A stretch of 64,000 bases of DNA, taken from positions 186,189 through 250,188 of the forward strand of contig NZ_VUJW01000001.1 in assembly GCF_008373765.1 (NCBI RefSeq), written 5' to 3'. The stretch is from Nocardioides antri (GTDB lineage: Bacteria > Actinomycetota > Actinomycetes > Propionibacteriales > Nocardioidaceae). Below, piece after piece: positions 7,248-16,232 of the stretch. The notes below the pieces were generated by a model. That model was not told where the DNA came from. It saw only the letters and a program-made list of their open reading frames with translations, and ran no database searches. The position numbers and the translations under genes were made by a program. Every line of letters begins with the position of its first letter. Position 1 is the first letter of the stretch.

Positions 7248-8435
7248 GTGTCCGCCGACGTCCCTTCCTCGCACCCGCGCGCGGGTGAGCCGGTCTTCGA
7301 CCTGCACCAGGGCGGCAAGATGGAGACGGTCTCGACCGTCGGCCTCACCGACAAGGCGGATCTCTCGCTGGCCTACACGCCCGGCGTCGCCGAGGTGTGC
7401 GAGGCGATCGCGGCCGACCCGGGGCTGACCCGCCACTACACGTGGGTGCCCAACACGGTCGCCATCGTCACCGACGGCACTGCGGTCCTGGGCCTGGGCG
7501 ACATCGGTCCGGCGGCGGCGATGCCCGTGATGGAGGGCAAGGCCGTGCTGTTCAAGCAGTTCGGCGGCGTCGACGGCGTCCCGATCTGTCTGGCCACGAC
7601 CGACGTCGACGAGATCATCGAGACCGTGGTGCGCCTGGCGCCGAGCTTCGGCGGCATCAACCTCGAGGACATCTCGGCGCCGAGGTGCTTCGAGATCGAG
7701 GACCGCCTCAAGGAGCGCCTCGACATCCCGGTCTTCCACGACGACCAGCACGGCACCGCCGTGGTCACGCTCGCCGCGCTCACCAACGCGCTGAAGATCA
7801 CCGGTCGCAACGCCGAGTCGACGCGGGTCGTCATCTCCGGCGCGGGGGCCGCCGGCGTCGCGATCGCGAAGATCCTGCTCGAGGCCGGCATCAAGGACCT
7901 GGTCGTGACCGACCGCAAGGGCGTGGTCAGCTCCGACCGTCACGACCTGACCCCTTCGAAGAAGGCCCTCGCCGAGCTCACCGCCGACCGTACCGGTCGC
8001 AGCGGCACGCTGGCCGACGCGTTCGCCGGCGCAGACGTCTACGTGGGCGTGTCCGGCGGCACGGTGCCCGAGGAGGTCGTCGCGACGATGGCCGACGACG
8101 CGATCATCTTCGCGATGGCCAACCCCAACCCCGAGGTGCACCCCGACGTCGCGCACCGCCACGCCCGCGTCGTGGCCACCGGGCGATCGGACTTCCCCAA
8201 CCAGATCAACAACGTGCTCGCGTTCCCCGGCATCTTCCGCGGCGCGTTCGACGTGCACGCCTCCGCGATCACCGAGGGCATGAAGGTCGCTGCCGCGCAG
8301 GCCCTCGCCGATCTCGTGGGCGACGACGTCACCGAGGACCTGGTCATCCCGTCGCCGTTCGACCCGCGGGTGGGCCCCGCCGTCGCCGCGGCGGTCGCTG
8401 CCGCTGCCCGGCGTGACGGGGTCGCGCGGATCTGA
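7248..8435 (+). CDS. NAD(P)-dependent malic enzyme
   Basis: 395 residues from GTG 7248. It oxidatively decarboxylates malate to pyruvate, linking the TCA cycle to gluconeogenesis and NAD(P)H supply. The N-terminal half has [11 protein letters not shown] and the divalent metal site in FHDDQHGTA; the C-terminal half has the Rossmann motif [13 protein letters not shown] and [10 protein letters not shown]. Length is that of the short bacterial form without a phosphotransacetylase extension. An AAGAAT sequence eight bases before the GTG may be a -10 element. A longer upstream reading is not conserved in style and is rejected. Confidence 0.9.
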   Translation: MSADVPSSHPRAGEPVFDLHQGGKMETVSTVGLTDKADLSLAYTPGVAEVCEAIAADPGLTRHYTWVPNTVAIVTDGTAVLGLGDIGPAAAMPVMEGKAVLFKQFGGVDGVPICLATTDVDEIIETVVRLAPSFGGINLEDISAPRCFEIEDRLKERLDIPVFHDDQHGTAVVTLAALTNALKITGRNAESTRVVISGAGAAGVAIAKILLEAGIKDLVVTDRKGVVSSDRHDLTPSKKALAELTADRTGRSGTLADAFAGADVYVGVSGGTVPEEVVATMADDAIIFAMANPNPEVHPDVAHRHARVVATGRSDFPNQINNVLAFPGIFRGAFDVHASAITEGMKVAAAQALADLVGDDVTEDLVIPSPFDPRVGPAVAAAVAAAARRDGVARI

Positions 8436-8465
8436 CCCATCGGCGGTCGGGCCTCGAACCACCGA

Positions 8466-8471
8466 TAGCGT
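8466..8471 (+). promoter_or_regulatory. -10 element for the dehydrogenase gene
   Basis: TAGCGT ends 7 bases before the ATG at 8479, consistent with a leaderless transcript. Confidence 0.45.
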
Positions 8472-8478
8472 TCGACGC

Positions 8479-9447
8479 ATGTTCGCCGTCTACGCAGAGT
8501 CCTTCAGCACCGACGACCCGCTCTCCGGCCTCGTGCTCGGCGAGCGTCCCGAGCCGGAGGCGCCCGACGGCTGGACGACGATCACGGTGAAGGCCGCGTC
8601 GCTGAACCACCACGACCTGTGGTCGCTGCGCGGCGTGGGTCTCAAGGAGGACGCGCTGCCGATGATCCTCGGCTGCGACGCCGCGGGCTTCGACGAGGAC
8701 GGCAACGAGGTCGTCGTCCACGCGGTCGTGAGCAGCCCCGACTGGGCAGGCGACGAGACGCTCGACCCGCGGCGGTCGCTGCTCTCGGAGCGGCACCAGG
8801 GCACGTTCGCGGAGCGGGTCGTCGTACCCCGCCGCAATGTCGTGCCGAAGCCCGCGTCGCTGTCGTTCGAGGAGGCTGCCTGCCTCCCCACGGCATGGCT
8901 GACGGCGTACCGGATGCTCTTCACCCAGGGCGGCCTCAAGGCCGGCGACACGGTGCTGGTCCAGGGCGCCGGCGGCGGCGTCGCGACTGCGCTGATCGCG
9001 CTGGCCCGCGCCGGCGGCCTCCGCGTCCTGACGACCAGCCGTGACGAGTCCAAGCGCGCCAAGGCGCTCGAGCTCGGCGCGCACGAGGTCTTCGAGTCCG
9101 GCGAGCGGCTGCCCCTCAAGGTCGACGCGGTGATGGAGACGGTGGGTCGCGCGACGTGGCAGCACTCGATCCGATCGCTGCGGCCGGGCGGCAAGCTGGT
9201 CATCTCGGGCACCACGTCGGGCCCGAAGCTCGACGACGCGATGCTGAGCCACATCTTCTTCCTCCAGCTCAGCGTGATCGGCTCGACGATGGGCACACGC
9301 GACGAGCTGGCGTCGCTCGTCACGATGCTCGACGCGACCGGCGTGCGGCCGGTGATCGACCGCACGGTGGCGATGGAGGACGCCCGCGACGGGTTCGCCG
9401 CGATGGCCTCCGGGGACATCTTCGGCAAGGTCGTCCTGACGCGCTGA
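8479..9447 (+). CDS. Zinc-binding dehydrogenase family (MDR) oxidoreductase
   Basis: 322 residues. GroES-like N-terminal domain with LNHHDLWSLRG and GCDAAG, then a Rossmann domain with VLVQGAGGGVATALIALARAGG and the catalytic-domain closing segment GKVVL. The usual structural-zinc Cys cluster is absent and the active-site Cys is not obvious, so it may be a zinc-free quinone-reductase-like member of the medium-chain family. Substrate unknown. It stands alone with its own leaderless-type promoter. Confidence 0.8.
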   Translation: MFAVYAESFSTDDPLSGLVLGERPEPEAPDGWTTITVKAASLNHHDLWSLRGVGLKEDALPMILGCDAAGFDEDGNEVVVHAVVSSPDWAGDETLDPRRSLLSERHQGTFAERVVVPRRNVVPKPASLSFEEAACLPTAWLTAYRMLFTQGGLKAGDTVLVQGAGGGVATALIALARAGGLRVLTTSRDESKRAKALELGAHEVFESGERLPLKVDAVMETVGRATWQHSIRSLRPGGKLVISGTTSGPKLDDAMLSHIFFLQLSVIGSTMGTRDELASLVTMLDATGVRPVIDRTVAMEDARDGFAAMASGDIFGKVVLTR

Positions 9448-9588
9448 CGCCCGTGGCGCTCGTGCGGCGCGACTGAGCAAGAAATGCTTGGCGCGCTGTC
9501 GGTGCTGTCGGGAAGCATGGAGCCTGCCGACGCGTTGCGACCCGAGCGATGAGAAATGTCGCTCCGAAGTGTCGAAGTAGGCATCGCC

Positions 9589-9609
9589 CGTTCGTGGACT
9601 CCATGAACG
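9589..9609. promoter_or_regulatory. 21-bp imperfect palindrome upstream of the exporter gene
   Basis: Half sites CGTTCGTGGA and TCCATGAACG flank one central base and match each other except for one G-T pair. It lies 55 bases before the MFS start, typical of a TetR-type operator. The nearby TetR gene at 11224 has different sites of its own upstream, so a distant regulator is more likely. A smaller GAGCGA/TCGCTC hairpin lies at 9544-9564. Confidence 0.4.
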
Positions 9610-9664
9610 GCGAGCCCGGCGAGCAGGCCGGCTCCCGCACCCCCGACGAAGACAGGACCCAGAG

Positions 9665-11161
9665 ATGACTGTGCCCACCGAGGCTGGAGGCCTCACCCCG
9701 GAGGAGTGCCCCGCAGCCGACGTCGCCGAGTTCGAGCAGGAGTTCGCCGGCACCCCCGGCAAGACGCCGCTCGTGATCAAGCTGCTGGTGGCCGCCACGT
9801 TCGTCGTGATCCTCAACGAGACCATCATGATCAACGCGATCCCGCGGCTGATGGCTGACTTCTCGATCGACGAGCGGAGCGCGCAGTGGCTGTCCACCGC
9901 GTTCATGCTGACGATGGCCGCGGTCATCCCGCTGACCGGCTGGTTCCTCCAGCGGGTGAGCACGCGGTCGGCGTACGCCGTCGCTATGGCGACCTTCTGC
10001 GCCGGCACGGCGCTCGCCGCGGTCGCGCCGGCCTACGAGGTGCTCCTCGCCGGCCGCGTCATCCAGGCCGGTGGCACCGCGGTCATGATGCCGCTGCTCA
10101 TGACGACGCTGATGACCGTCGTCCCCGAGACCGACCGCGGCCGGGTGATGGGCCAGGTCACCCTGGCGATCTCCTGCGCGCCGGCTCTCGGCCCGGCCGT
10201 CTCCGGCGTCATCCTCGACCTCGGCTCGTGGCGGCTGATCTTCGTGTTCGTGCTGCCGGTGGCCGCTCTGGTTGCCATCGCCGGGATGCGCCAACTGGAG
10301 AACGTCGGTGAGGCGCAGGTCAGCTCGGTGAGCTGGCTCAGCGTCGTGCTGGCCGCGGGCGGCTTCGCCACGCTGGTCTACGGGCTCAGCGAGATCGGCA
10401 ACGGGTCCGCGTCGAGCGTCACCATGCTCGTGCTCGCCGGTGTGCTGCTGGTGGGGGCCTTCGTCGCCTACCAGCTCAAGCTGCAGCGGACCGACGTGCC
10501 GCTGCTCGACCTGCGCACGCTGAAGCACCGCACCTACGCCGTCTCCCTGCTGCTCATGTCCGCCGGCTTCATGGCGTTCCTCGGATCGATGATCCTGCTG
10601 CCGCTCTACCTGCAGAACCTGCGGGGGCTGTCCGAGCTGCAGACCGGCCTGCTGGTGATGCCGGGTGGCCTCGCGATGGGCCTGCTCGGCCCCCAGGTCG
10701 GGAAGCTCTACGACAGGTTCGGCTCGCGACCGCTGGTGATCCCCGGCTCGATCGGGATGGTCGCCGCGCTGGGCGCCCTGAGCCGGATCGGCGTGGACAC
10801 TCCGTACTGGCAGATCCTCGGCGTCCACGTCGTGTTGATGGCGTGCCTGGCGGCGATCTTCACGCCGGTCTTCACACTCGGCCTGGGCGACCTGCCGCCG
10901 CAGCTCTACTCCCACGGCAGCTCGCTGCTCGGGACCCTGCAGCAGGTGGCCGGCGCGGTCGGCACGGCGGTGCTGGTGGTCGTGATGCAGAACCGCAAGG
11001 AGCACCTGCTGGGCACCGGTGCGGGCGACGCCGAGGCAGTGGTCGGAGGCCTGCAGTGGGCGTTCGCCGTCGGCGCCGTCATCGGTGTCGCCGTGGTGGT
11101 GCTGTCGCTCATGCTGCCGTCGCGGGTCGAGGCCCCGGAGGGCGCTCCCGTCGGGCACTGA
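9665..11161 (+). CDS. MFS transporter, DHA2 (EmrB/QacA) family
   Basis: 498 residues with about 14 hydrophobic segments, the hallmark of the DHA2 drug:proton antiporters. Motif A-type loop residues follow helix 2, and LAGRVIQAGGTAVMMPLLM with the GPAVSGVILDLGSWR region corresponds to motif C and its surroundings. It probably exports a hydrophobic compound across the cell membrane. The ATG at 9665 follows an upstream region holding a 21-bp palindrome. It converges on a TetR gene across a strong hairpin terminator. Confidence 0.88.
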   Translation: MTVPTEAGGLTPEECPAADVAEFEQEFAGTPGKTPLVIKLLVAATFVVILNETIMINAIPRLMADFSIDERSAQWLSTAFMLTMAAVIPLTGWFLQRVSTRSAYAVAMATFCAGTALAAVAPAYEVLLAGRVIQAGGTAVMMPLLMTTLMTVVPETDRGRVMGQVTLAISCAPALGPAVSGVILDLGSWRLIFVFVLPVAALVAIAGMRQLENVGEAQVSSVSWLSVVLAAGGFATLVYGLSEIGNGSASSVTMLVLAGVLLVGAFVAYQLKLQRTDVPLLDLRTLKHRTYAVSLLLMSAGFMAFLGSMILLPLYLQNLRGLSELQTGLLVMPGGLAMGLLGPQVGKLYDRFGSRPLVIPGSIGMVAALGALSRIGVDTPYWQILGVHVVLMACLAAIFTPVFTLGLGDLPPQLYSHGSSLLGTLQQVAGAVGTAVLVVVMQNRKEHLLGTGAGDAEAVVGGLQWAFAVGAVIGVAVVVLSLMLPSRVEAPEGAPVGH

Positions 11162-11185
11162 GGCCCACCCGCCACGTCGCTACGT

Positions 11186-11215
11186 CGACCCGGCTCGTGC
11201 GAACGAGCCGGGTCG
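11186..11215. terminator. Bidirectional hairpin terminator
   Basis: A perfect 13-bp stem (CGACCCGGCTCGT with its complement) closes a GCGA tetraloop between the convergent MFS and TetR genes; pairing can extend four more bases on each side. There is no T-tract, as is common for actinomycete terminators. Confidence 0.75.
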
Positions 11216-11223
11216 GCGTCATG

Positions 11224-11865
11224 TCAGCGGGACGAGTCCCAGCTCAGTGCGCCGATCAGCACGATGTGGAGCTGGCGGCGGGCGACGCCCTCGATGCGGC
11301 GCACAACGTCCTCGCGACCTCCCGCGAGGGCGATCTCCTCGGCGTGGGACAGCATCGCGTTGACGAGCAGGTTGGCGAGGATCAAGAGGTCCTCCCCGGA
11401 CCAGCCGCCCGCACCGGGGACCCGGGCGATGTCGGTGGCCAGCTCGCGCTCGATGAGCTCGAGCTGGTGGCGCACGGCCGCACGGACCGGCGCCGGGCCG
11501 GCGAGCCGCTCGCGGGCGATGAACCGGAAGTGCCGGTCGGCCTTGGGCACGTGGGTCACCAGGGCCTTGACGGAGTTGTCGACGACGGCGAGGAACAGCG
11601 CCCGGTCGGACGCGGGGGGTGAGTCGAAGGTGCGAGCGGACCGCAGCAGGTCCCGGAGCGAGGTGAACGACTCGTCCACGAGGGCGAGCCCGAGCTCGTC
11701 GATCGACTCGAAGTGGCGGTAGAACGCGGTCGGGACGATGCCGACCTGCTTGGCGACCTGACGCAGCGAGAGGGCTGCCAACGGCTGCCTCTCGCACAGC
11801 TCGAGCGCCGCGTCGAGGATCGCACGACGAGTGCGTTCCTTGCGCTCGATGCGGGTCTCGGTCAC
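11224..11865 (-). CDS. TetR family regulator of the desaturase operon
   Basis: 213 residues from GTG 11865. The N-terminal helix-turn-helix is LSLRQVAKQVGIVPTAFYRHF (about residues 33-53); the rest is a ligand-binding helical domain without recognised motifs. It is divergent from the ferredoxin reductase/desaturase pair, and the shared 126-base intergenic region contains two copies of GTGNACANNNGTNCAC, one over its own -35 region and one before the reductase gene. I infer that it represses both units and senses a fatty acyl ligand; this is by analogy with TetR regulators of desaturase genes. Confidence 0.82.
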   Translation of the reverse strand: MTETRIERKERTRRAILDAALELCERQPLAALSLRQVAKQVGIVPTAFYRHFESIDELGLALVDESFTSLRDLLRSARTFDSPPASDRALFLAVVDNSVKALVTHVPKADRHFRFIARERLAGPAPVRAAVRHQLELIERELATDIARVPGAGGWSGEDLLILANLLVNAMLSHAEEIALAGGREDVVRRIEGVARRQLHIVLIGALSWDSSR

Positions 11866-11871
11866 TACCCC

Positions 11872-11877
11872 AGCCTA
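11872..11877 (-). promoter_or_regulatory. -10 element for the TetR gene
   Basis: TAGGCT on the minus strand, 6 bases before the GTG at 11865. The first operator copy (11884-11899) overlaps the matching -35 position. Confidence 0.5.
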
Positions 11878-11883
11878 CCGTGA

Positions 11884-11899
11884 GTGAACATGTGTGCAC
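11884..11899. promoter_or_regulatory. Operator-like site 1 (TetR side)
   Basis: GTGAACATGTGTGCAC fits GTGNACANNNGTNCAC, the pattern it shares with site 2. Twelve of 16 positions obey twofold symmetry. It covers the -35 region of the TetR promoter, suggesting autorepression. Confidence 0.55.
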
Positions 11900-11952
11900 C
11901 CTCACGTCCCGCGGTGCTTGCGTAGCCACCGGCCAACCCGGCAGTGTTCTTG

Positions 11953-11968
11953 GTGTACACACGTACAC
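11953..11968. promoter_or_regulatory. Operator-like site 2 (desaturase side)
   Basis: GTGTACACACGTACAC is the core of an 18-bp inverted repeat (GGTGTAC-ACAC-GTACACC). It matches GTGNACANNNGTNCAC, lies 69 bases from site 1 and ends 23 bases before the reductase ATG, where binding would block transcription of the desaturase operon. Confidence 0.6.
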
Positions 11969-11991
11969 CCAAACTTCCGGAGAGGTTCCCG

Positions 11992-13080
11992 ATGAGCATC
12001 GTCGCTGACGCGACCACCCGGGTCTTGCGCTCCCGCTTCGCCGCCGCCCTGGCCACCCCGCACGGGGTCGACCGCTACCTCGAGCTGGTCAACCCGATGT
12101 GGGCCGCGAACGAGGTCCGCGCCCGGATCGTCGACATCACCCGTGAGGTCGACGTCCCGGGCCACCCGCCGGTCGCCACGATCACCCTGCAGCCGACCTC
12201 GACCTGGCGGGGCCACCGGGCCGGGCAGCACGTCCAGCTGGGCGTCGAGGTCGATGGCGCTCGTCGTACGACGCGCGTCTTCACCGTGTCCAGCCCCGAC
12301 TCGAAGGCCGGCGACCGGTTCACGATCACGATGCGGGCCAACCCCGACGGGGTCGTCTCGCGCTACCTCGTCGAGCGGGCGACCGTCGGCACGATGGTCC
12401 ACCTGTCGCAGGCGCGGGGGGAGTTCGTCCTCCCCGACCACGTCCCGGACCACGTCGTGTTCATCTCCGGCGGCTCCGGCATCACGCCGGTGATGTCGAT
12501 GCTGCGGTCCCTGCAGCGTCGTACCCACCGCGGGCGGGTCACCTTCCTGCACTACGCGCAGAGCCCCGACCACCAGATCTTCGCGGCCGAGCTGGAGGAG
12601 ATCCGGCGTTCGGGCTACGGCATCGACGTGCACCTGCTCCACCCCGAGCTCGGCGACCCGGCGCTGTCGCCCGCCTACCTCGAGCGGCTCGTGCCCGGCT
12701 ACCGCGACGTGCCCACCTGGGCCTGCGGTCCGGCGCCGCTGATCAACGCGGTGCACGGGGCGTACGACGGCTCGGACGCCTTGCGCGTGGAGTACTTCAA
12801 GCCGCCGGCGGTCGGCAACGGGAACGCCGAGGGCGACATCTCGTTCACCCGCTCCGGCGCCACTGCCGCCAACTCCGGCGCGACCCTGCTCGAGCAGGCC
12901 GAGGCCGCTGGCCTGAACCCGACGTTCGGCTGCCGGATGGGCATCTGCTTCTCCTGCACGGCCACCAAGCTGGAGGGCACCGTCCGCAACGTGCTGACCG
13001 GTGAGACCTCCTCCCTGCCCGACGAAGACATCCGCATCTGCGTCAGCTCGCCCGAGGGCGACTGCGCAGTGGAGCTCTGA
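11992..13080 (+). CDS. Ferredoxin reductase (FAD / 2Fe-2S) partner of the desaturase
   Basis: 362 residues from ATG 11992 with GGAGAGG upstream. The FAD-binding barrel contains RVFTVSSPDSK, the NAD(P)-binding domain has FISGGSGITPVMSML, and a C-terminal plant-type 2Fe-2S domain has GCRMGICFSC plus a last Cys in IRICVS. It would pass electrons from NAD(P)H to the diiron desaturase encoded 10 bases downstream. The pair matches Rv3230c-DesA3 of M. tuberculosis, where this reductase supports stearoyl-CoA desaturation. Confidence 0.9.
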   Translation: MSIVADATTRVLRSRFAAALATPHGVDRYLELVNPMWAANEVRARIVDITREVDVPGHPPVATITLQPTSTWRGHRAGQHVQLGVEVDGARRTTRVFTVSSPDSKAGDRFTITMRANPDGVVSRYLVERATVGTMVHLSQARGEFVLPDHVPDHVVFISGGSGITPVMSMLRSLQRRTHRGRVTFLHYAQSPDHQIFAAELEEIRRSGYGIDVHLLHPELGDPALSPAYLERLVPGYRDVPTWACGPAPLINAVHGAYDGSDALRVEYFKPPAVGNGNAEGDISFTRSGATAANSGATLLEQAEAAGLNPTFGCRMGICFSCTATKLEGTVRNVLTGETSSLPDEDIRICVSSPEGDCAVEL

Positions 13081-13090
13081 AAGGACTGAC

Positions 13091-14242
13091 ATGAGCATCA
13101 CCATCGACAAGCCCCCGGTGAAGACGCGCACCGACAAGGAGCTCAGCCCGAAGTACACCCTCACTGCCGAGCAGCTCGACGCGTTCGGCGAGGAGATGGA
13201 CGCGATCCGCCAGCGCATCGTCGCCGACCTCGGCGAGGCGGACGCGAGCTACATCCGCAAGGTCGTGAAGTATCAGCGCGGCTTCGAGGTCGCCGGCCGC
13301 GTGATGTTCTACGTCCCGCCGCTGTGGCCGGCCGCTGTGGCGGCGCTCTCCGTGTCGAAGATCCTCGACAACATGGAGATCGGCCACAACGTCATGCACG
13401 GCCAGTACGACTGGATGGGCGACCCCGGCCTCAACTCGCGGATGTTCGAGTGGGACACGATGGCCCCCAGTGAGAACTGGAAGTACGGCCACAACTACAT
13501 GCACCACACCTACACCAACATCGTGGGCAAGGACCGCGACGTGGGCTACGGCATCCTCCGCATGGACGAGGAGCAGGAGTGGCGGCCCTACTACCTGGGC
13601 AACCCGCTCTACGCGTTCCTGCTGATGACGTTCTTCGAGTGGGGCGTGGCTCTGCACGACCTCGAGGTCGAGGAGGTCGTCGCCGGCCGTCGTACCTGGG
13701 CGGAGAACCGCCAGATCGCGGCGCGCATCTGGCGCAAGGTCCGCAAGCAGGTCGCCAAGGACTACCTCGTCTACCCGCTGCTCACCGGACCGTTCTTCGT
13801 CTCGACGCTGGCGGGCAACGCGGTCGCGAACCTGATCCGCAACGTCTGGACGTTCAACATCATCTTCTGCGGCCACTTCCCGGCCGGCGTGGCGACCTTC
13901 ACAGTCGAGGAGACCGAGGACGAGTCGCGCGGCGGGTGGTACTACCGCCAGCTGCTGGGCTCGGCCAACATCACCGGCAGCAAGCTGATGCACGTGATGA
14001 GCGGCAACCTGAGCCACCAGATCGAGCACCACCTGTTCCCGGACATCCCGGCACGGCGCTACCCCGAGATCGCCGTCGAGGTGCGGGAGATCTGCGAGCG
14101 GTACGGCCTGCAGTACAACGCGGGCCCGCTGCACCAGCAGCTCTTCAGCGTCGCGAAGAAGATCTTCCGGCTCTCGCTGCCGACCCGGTCGCCCCGGCCG
14201 GCGCCGGAGGCGACCGCGGCCGAGACGCCGTTGGCCGCGTGA
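13091..14242 (+). CDS. Membrane fatty acid desaturase (acyl-CoA type)
   Basis: 383 residues from ATG 13091, with AAAGGA 5-6 bases upstream. Three histidine boxes bind the diiron site: HNVMH (about residue 99), HNYMHH (about residue 135) and HQIEHH near residue 315. Several hydrophobic segments place it in the membrane. It inserts a double bond, probably at C9 of stearoyl-CoA by analogy with mycobacterial DesA3, using the reductase encoded just upstream. Regiospecificity cannot be read from sequence. Control by the divergent TetR protein is likely. Confidence 0.9.
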   Translation: MSITIDKPPVKTRTDKELSPKYTLTAEQLDAFGEEMDAIRQRIVADLGEADASYIRKVVKYQRGFEVAGRVMFYVPPLWPAAVAALSVSKILDNMEIGHNVMHGQYDWMGDPGLNSRMFEWDTMAPSENWKYGHNYMHHTYTNIVGKDRDVGYGILRMDEEQEWRPYYLGNPLYAFLLMTFFEWGVALHDLEVEEVVAGRRTWAENRQIAARIWRKVRKQVAKDYLVYPLLTGPFFVSTLAGNAVANLIRNVWTFNIIFCGHFPAGVATFTVEETEDESRGGWYYRQLLGSANITGSKLMHVMSGNLSHQIEHHLFPDIPARRYPEIAVEVREICERYGLQYNAGPLHQQLFSVAKKIFRLSLPTRSPRPAPEATAAETPLAA

Positions 14243-14265
14243 GCGACAGGCGTCAGACTGTCCCC

Positions 14266-14499
14266 ATGAAGTCCGAGGGTCAGGACCACCTGAGCAAGGC
14301 CGAGATCTCCAAGGACGCCATGCAGGCCGGCGCGGAGGCGGCGATCGGCACGGTCGGTGAGGTCGCGACGATCATCACCAGCGCCGTCAAGGACGTCGCC
14401 GGCGCGCTCGGCGGGCTGGCGACGGAGCTGTTCGAGATCCGCGACGCCTCCAAGCGGGCGATGGACCGACACGTCGACCTCCCGGACGACGAGATCTAG
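14266..14499 (+). CDS. Small helical protein of unknown function
   Basis: 77 residues from ATG 14266. A charged N-terminus is followed by an Ala/Gly/Val-rich amphipathic stretch (about residues 22-55) and an acidic end. There are no cysteines and no signal peptide. It lies 23 bases after the desaturase gene on the same strand, so it could be the last gene of that operon, and its stop is 7 bases from the ptsI stop on the other strand. I recognise no family. Confidence 0.55.
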   Translation: MKSEGQDHLSKAEISKDAMQAGAEAAIGTVGEVATIITSAVKDVAGALGGLATELFEIRDASKRAMDRHVDLPDDEI

Positions 14500-14506
14500 A
14501 CCGGGA

Positions 14507-16177
14507 TCAACGCAGCACGGCCAGGGCGGCCTCGCGGGCGGTGGCAGGATCCACCGCCGCGAGTGCCGCCTCTGCCATCTCCTCGCACCGGCCCAGGGTC
14601 ACGTCGGCGACCCGGGCGCCGACCGGGCGCACCGCCGCGGCCGCCATCGACAGCGACGTGATGCCGAGGCCGACCAGCACGCACGCCAGCAGCGGGTCGG
14701 CAGCCGCCTCGCCGCAGACGCCGACCGGCTTGCCGGCCTGGCGCCCGGCCTCGGCCGCGATCGCGACCAGCTGGAGGACCGCCGGCTGCCACGGGTCGGT
14801 GAGGTGGGCGAGGTCGGTCGCCATCCGGTCCGCCGCCATCGTGTACTGCGTGAGGTCGTTGGTGCCGATCGAGAGGAAGTCGACCTCCTCGAGGATCTTG
14901 TGGGCGAGCAGCGCCGCACTCGGCACCTCGACCATGACCCCCGGCTTGAGGCCGCGCTCCCGCGCGGCCTCGCCGAACCCACGGGCCTCCGCGACGGTCG
15001 CCACCATCGGCGCCATCACCCAGCACTCGGTGCCGCTGCGCTCGGCCGCGATCGCGATCGCGTCGAGCTGCCGGTGCAGGAGGCCGGGGTCGGCGAAGGA
15101 CAGCCGCAGGCCGCGGACCCCGAGCGCGGGATTCTCCTCGTCGGGATGGGTCGCGAACGCGATCGGCTTGTCGGAGCCGGCGTCGAGCGTCCGTACGACG
15201 ACGTGCTTCCCCTCGCTCGCGAACGGCTCCAGCACGCTGGTGTAGATCGCCGCCTGCTCGTCCACGTCCGGCTCGGTGTCGCGGTCGAGGAAGCACAGCT
15301 CGGTGCGGAACAGGCCGATCCCGCTGACCGGCTCGGAGGTCGCGGCGCTCGCGGACGCCGCGTCGGCGACGTTCGCGAGCAGCTTGACCGGGCGGCCGTC
15401 GGCGGTCTGTCCGGGGCCGGACCACGTCGCGAGGACCGCGCGCTCGGCGAGGTCCTCCTTGACCCGCTTCCCCGCCTGATCCTCGTCGGGGTCGACCTCG
15501 ATGGCACCCGTCCGGCCGTCCACGAGGGCGGTGTGCCCGTCGAGCGCTGCGATCGCGCCGGCGGCTCCCACCACGCACGGGATGCCGAGCTGGCGGGCGA
15601 TGATCGCGGTGTGGCTGGTCGGCCCGCCGCGCTCGGTCACGATCGCCACCACGAACGACGGGTCGAGGCCGGCGGTGTCGGCAGGGGCGAGGTCGGCGGC
15701 CACCAGGACCGACGGTGAGGTCGGCACCGGCACGCCCGGCTCGGGCTCCCCGACCAGGCGGGCGAGCACCCGGGTGTGGATGTCGCGCAGGTCGGTGACC
15801 CGTTCCGCCATCAGGCCGCCCATCCCCGCGAAGATCGTGACGAACTGGTCGACCGCCGCCTCGAGGGCGGGGAGGAGGGGCTGGCCGGCGTTGAGGTTCT
15901 TCCGGACGGCGCCGCGCAGTCCGCGGTCGGTGGCCAGCCCCGCGCTCGCCGTGAGGACCTCGGCAGTCGCGCCACTGCTCGCCGCCGCCTTCGCGCGGAA
16001 GCCGTCGGCCACCTGGGCGACCGCTTCGTCGTAGGCCGCCAGGGCCGCGGCGGCGTCCGCGTGACCGCCGTCGCCGTAGGCCGCGACGGCTCCCGCGGAG
16101 ACGTCGGCGGCGGCGACGAGGACCGGTCCGTGCGCGAGCCCCGGGACGACCGGAGTGCCGTGGATCGTGGTGACCAT
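14507..16177 (-). CDS. ptsI: PTS enzyme I (phosphoenolpyruvate-protein phosphotransferase)
   Basis: 556 residues from ATG 16177, chosen because TAAGTT lies exactly 6 bases upstream (a GTG two codons earlier is the alternative). It takes the phosphate of PEP onto the active His in GGPTSHTAIIAR (about residue 189) and passes it to HPr. The C-terminal PEP-binding barrel has GIGLFRTELCFLDR and FLSIGTNDLTQYTMAADR. It is divergent from fruR-fruK-fruA-ptsH, so the general PTS enzyme is built into the fructose locus. Confidence 0.93.
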   Translation of the reverse strand: MVTTIHGTPVVPGLAHGPVLVAAADVSAGAVAAYGDGGHADAAAALAAYDEAVAQVADGFRAKAAASSGATAEVLTASAGLATDRGLRGAVRKNLNAGQPLLPALEAAVDQFVTIFAGMGGLMAERVTDLRDIHTRVLARLVGEPEPGVPVPTSPSVLVAADLAPADTAGLDPSFVVAIVTERGGPTSHTAIIARQLGIPCVVGAAGAIAALDGHTALVDGRTGAIEVDPDEDQAGKRVKEDLAERAVLATWSGPGQTADGRPVKLLANVADAASASAATSEPVSGIGLFRTELCFLDRDTEPDVDEQAAIYTSVLEPFASEGKHVVVRTLDAGSDKPIAFATHPDEENPALGVRGLRLSFADPGLLHRQLDAIAIAAERSGTECWVMAPMVATVAEARGFGEAARERGLKPGVMVEVPSAALLAHKILEEVDFLSIGTNDLTQYTMAADRMATDLAHLTDPWQPAVLQLVAIAAEAGRQAGKPVGVCGEAAADPLLACVLVGLGITSLSMAAAAVRPVGARVADVTLGRCEEMAEAALAAVDPATAREAALAVLR

Positions 16178-16183
16178 GCTCAC

Positions 16184-16189
16184 AACTTA
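16184..16189 (-). promoter_or_regulatory. -10 element for ptsI
   Basis: TAAGTT on the minus strand, 6 bases before the ATG at 16177. TTGCTT 19 bases further upstream could be the -35. Confidence 0.4.
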
Positions 16190-16203
16190 ACCATGCGACA
16201 CCC

Positions 16204-16232
16204 TTGACAAGCAACAGATTCGGGCATAAAAC
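16204..16232 (+). promoter_or_regulatory. Promoter of the fruR-fruK-fruA-ptsH operon
   Basis: TTGACA at 16204-16209, a 17-base spacer, and TAAAAC at 16227-16232. It is one of the few consensus -35 boxes in the window and overlaps the repeats that probably bind the DeoR-type regulator. Confidence 0.5.

Noticed and set aside
9544-9564. Small hairpin GAGCGA/TCGCTC before the exporter gene
   Set aside because: Six base pairs with a nine-base loop is expected by chance in this composition; no T-tract or gene end goes with it.
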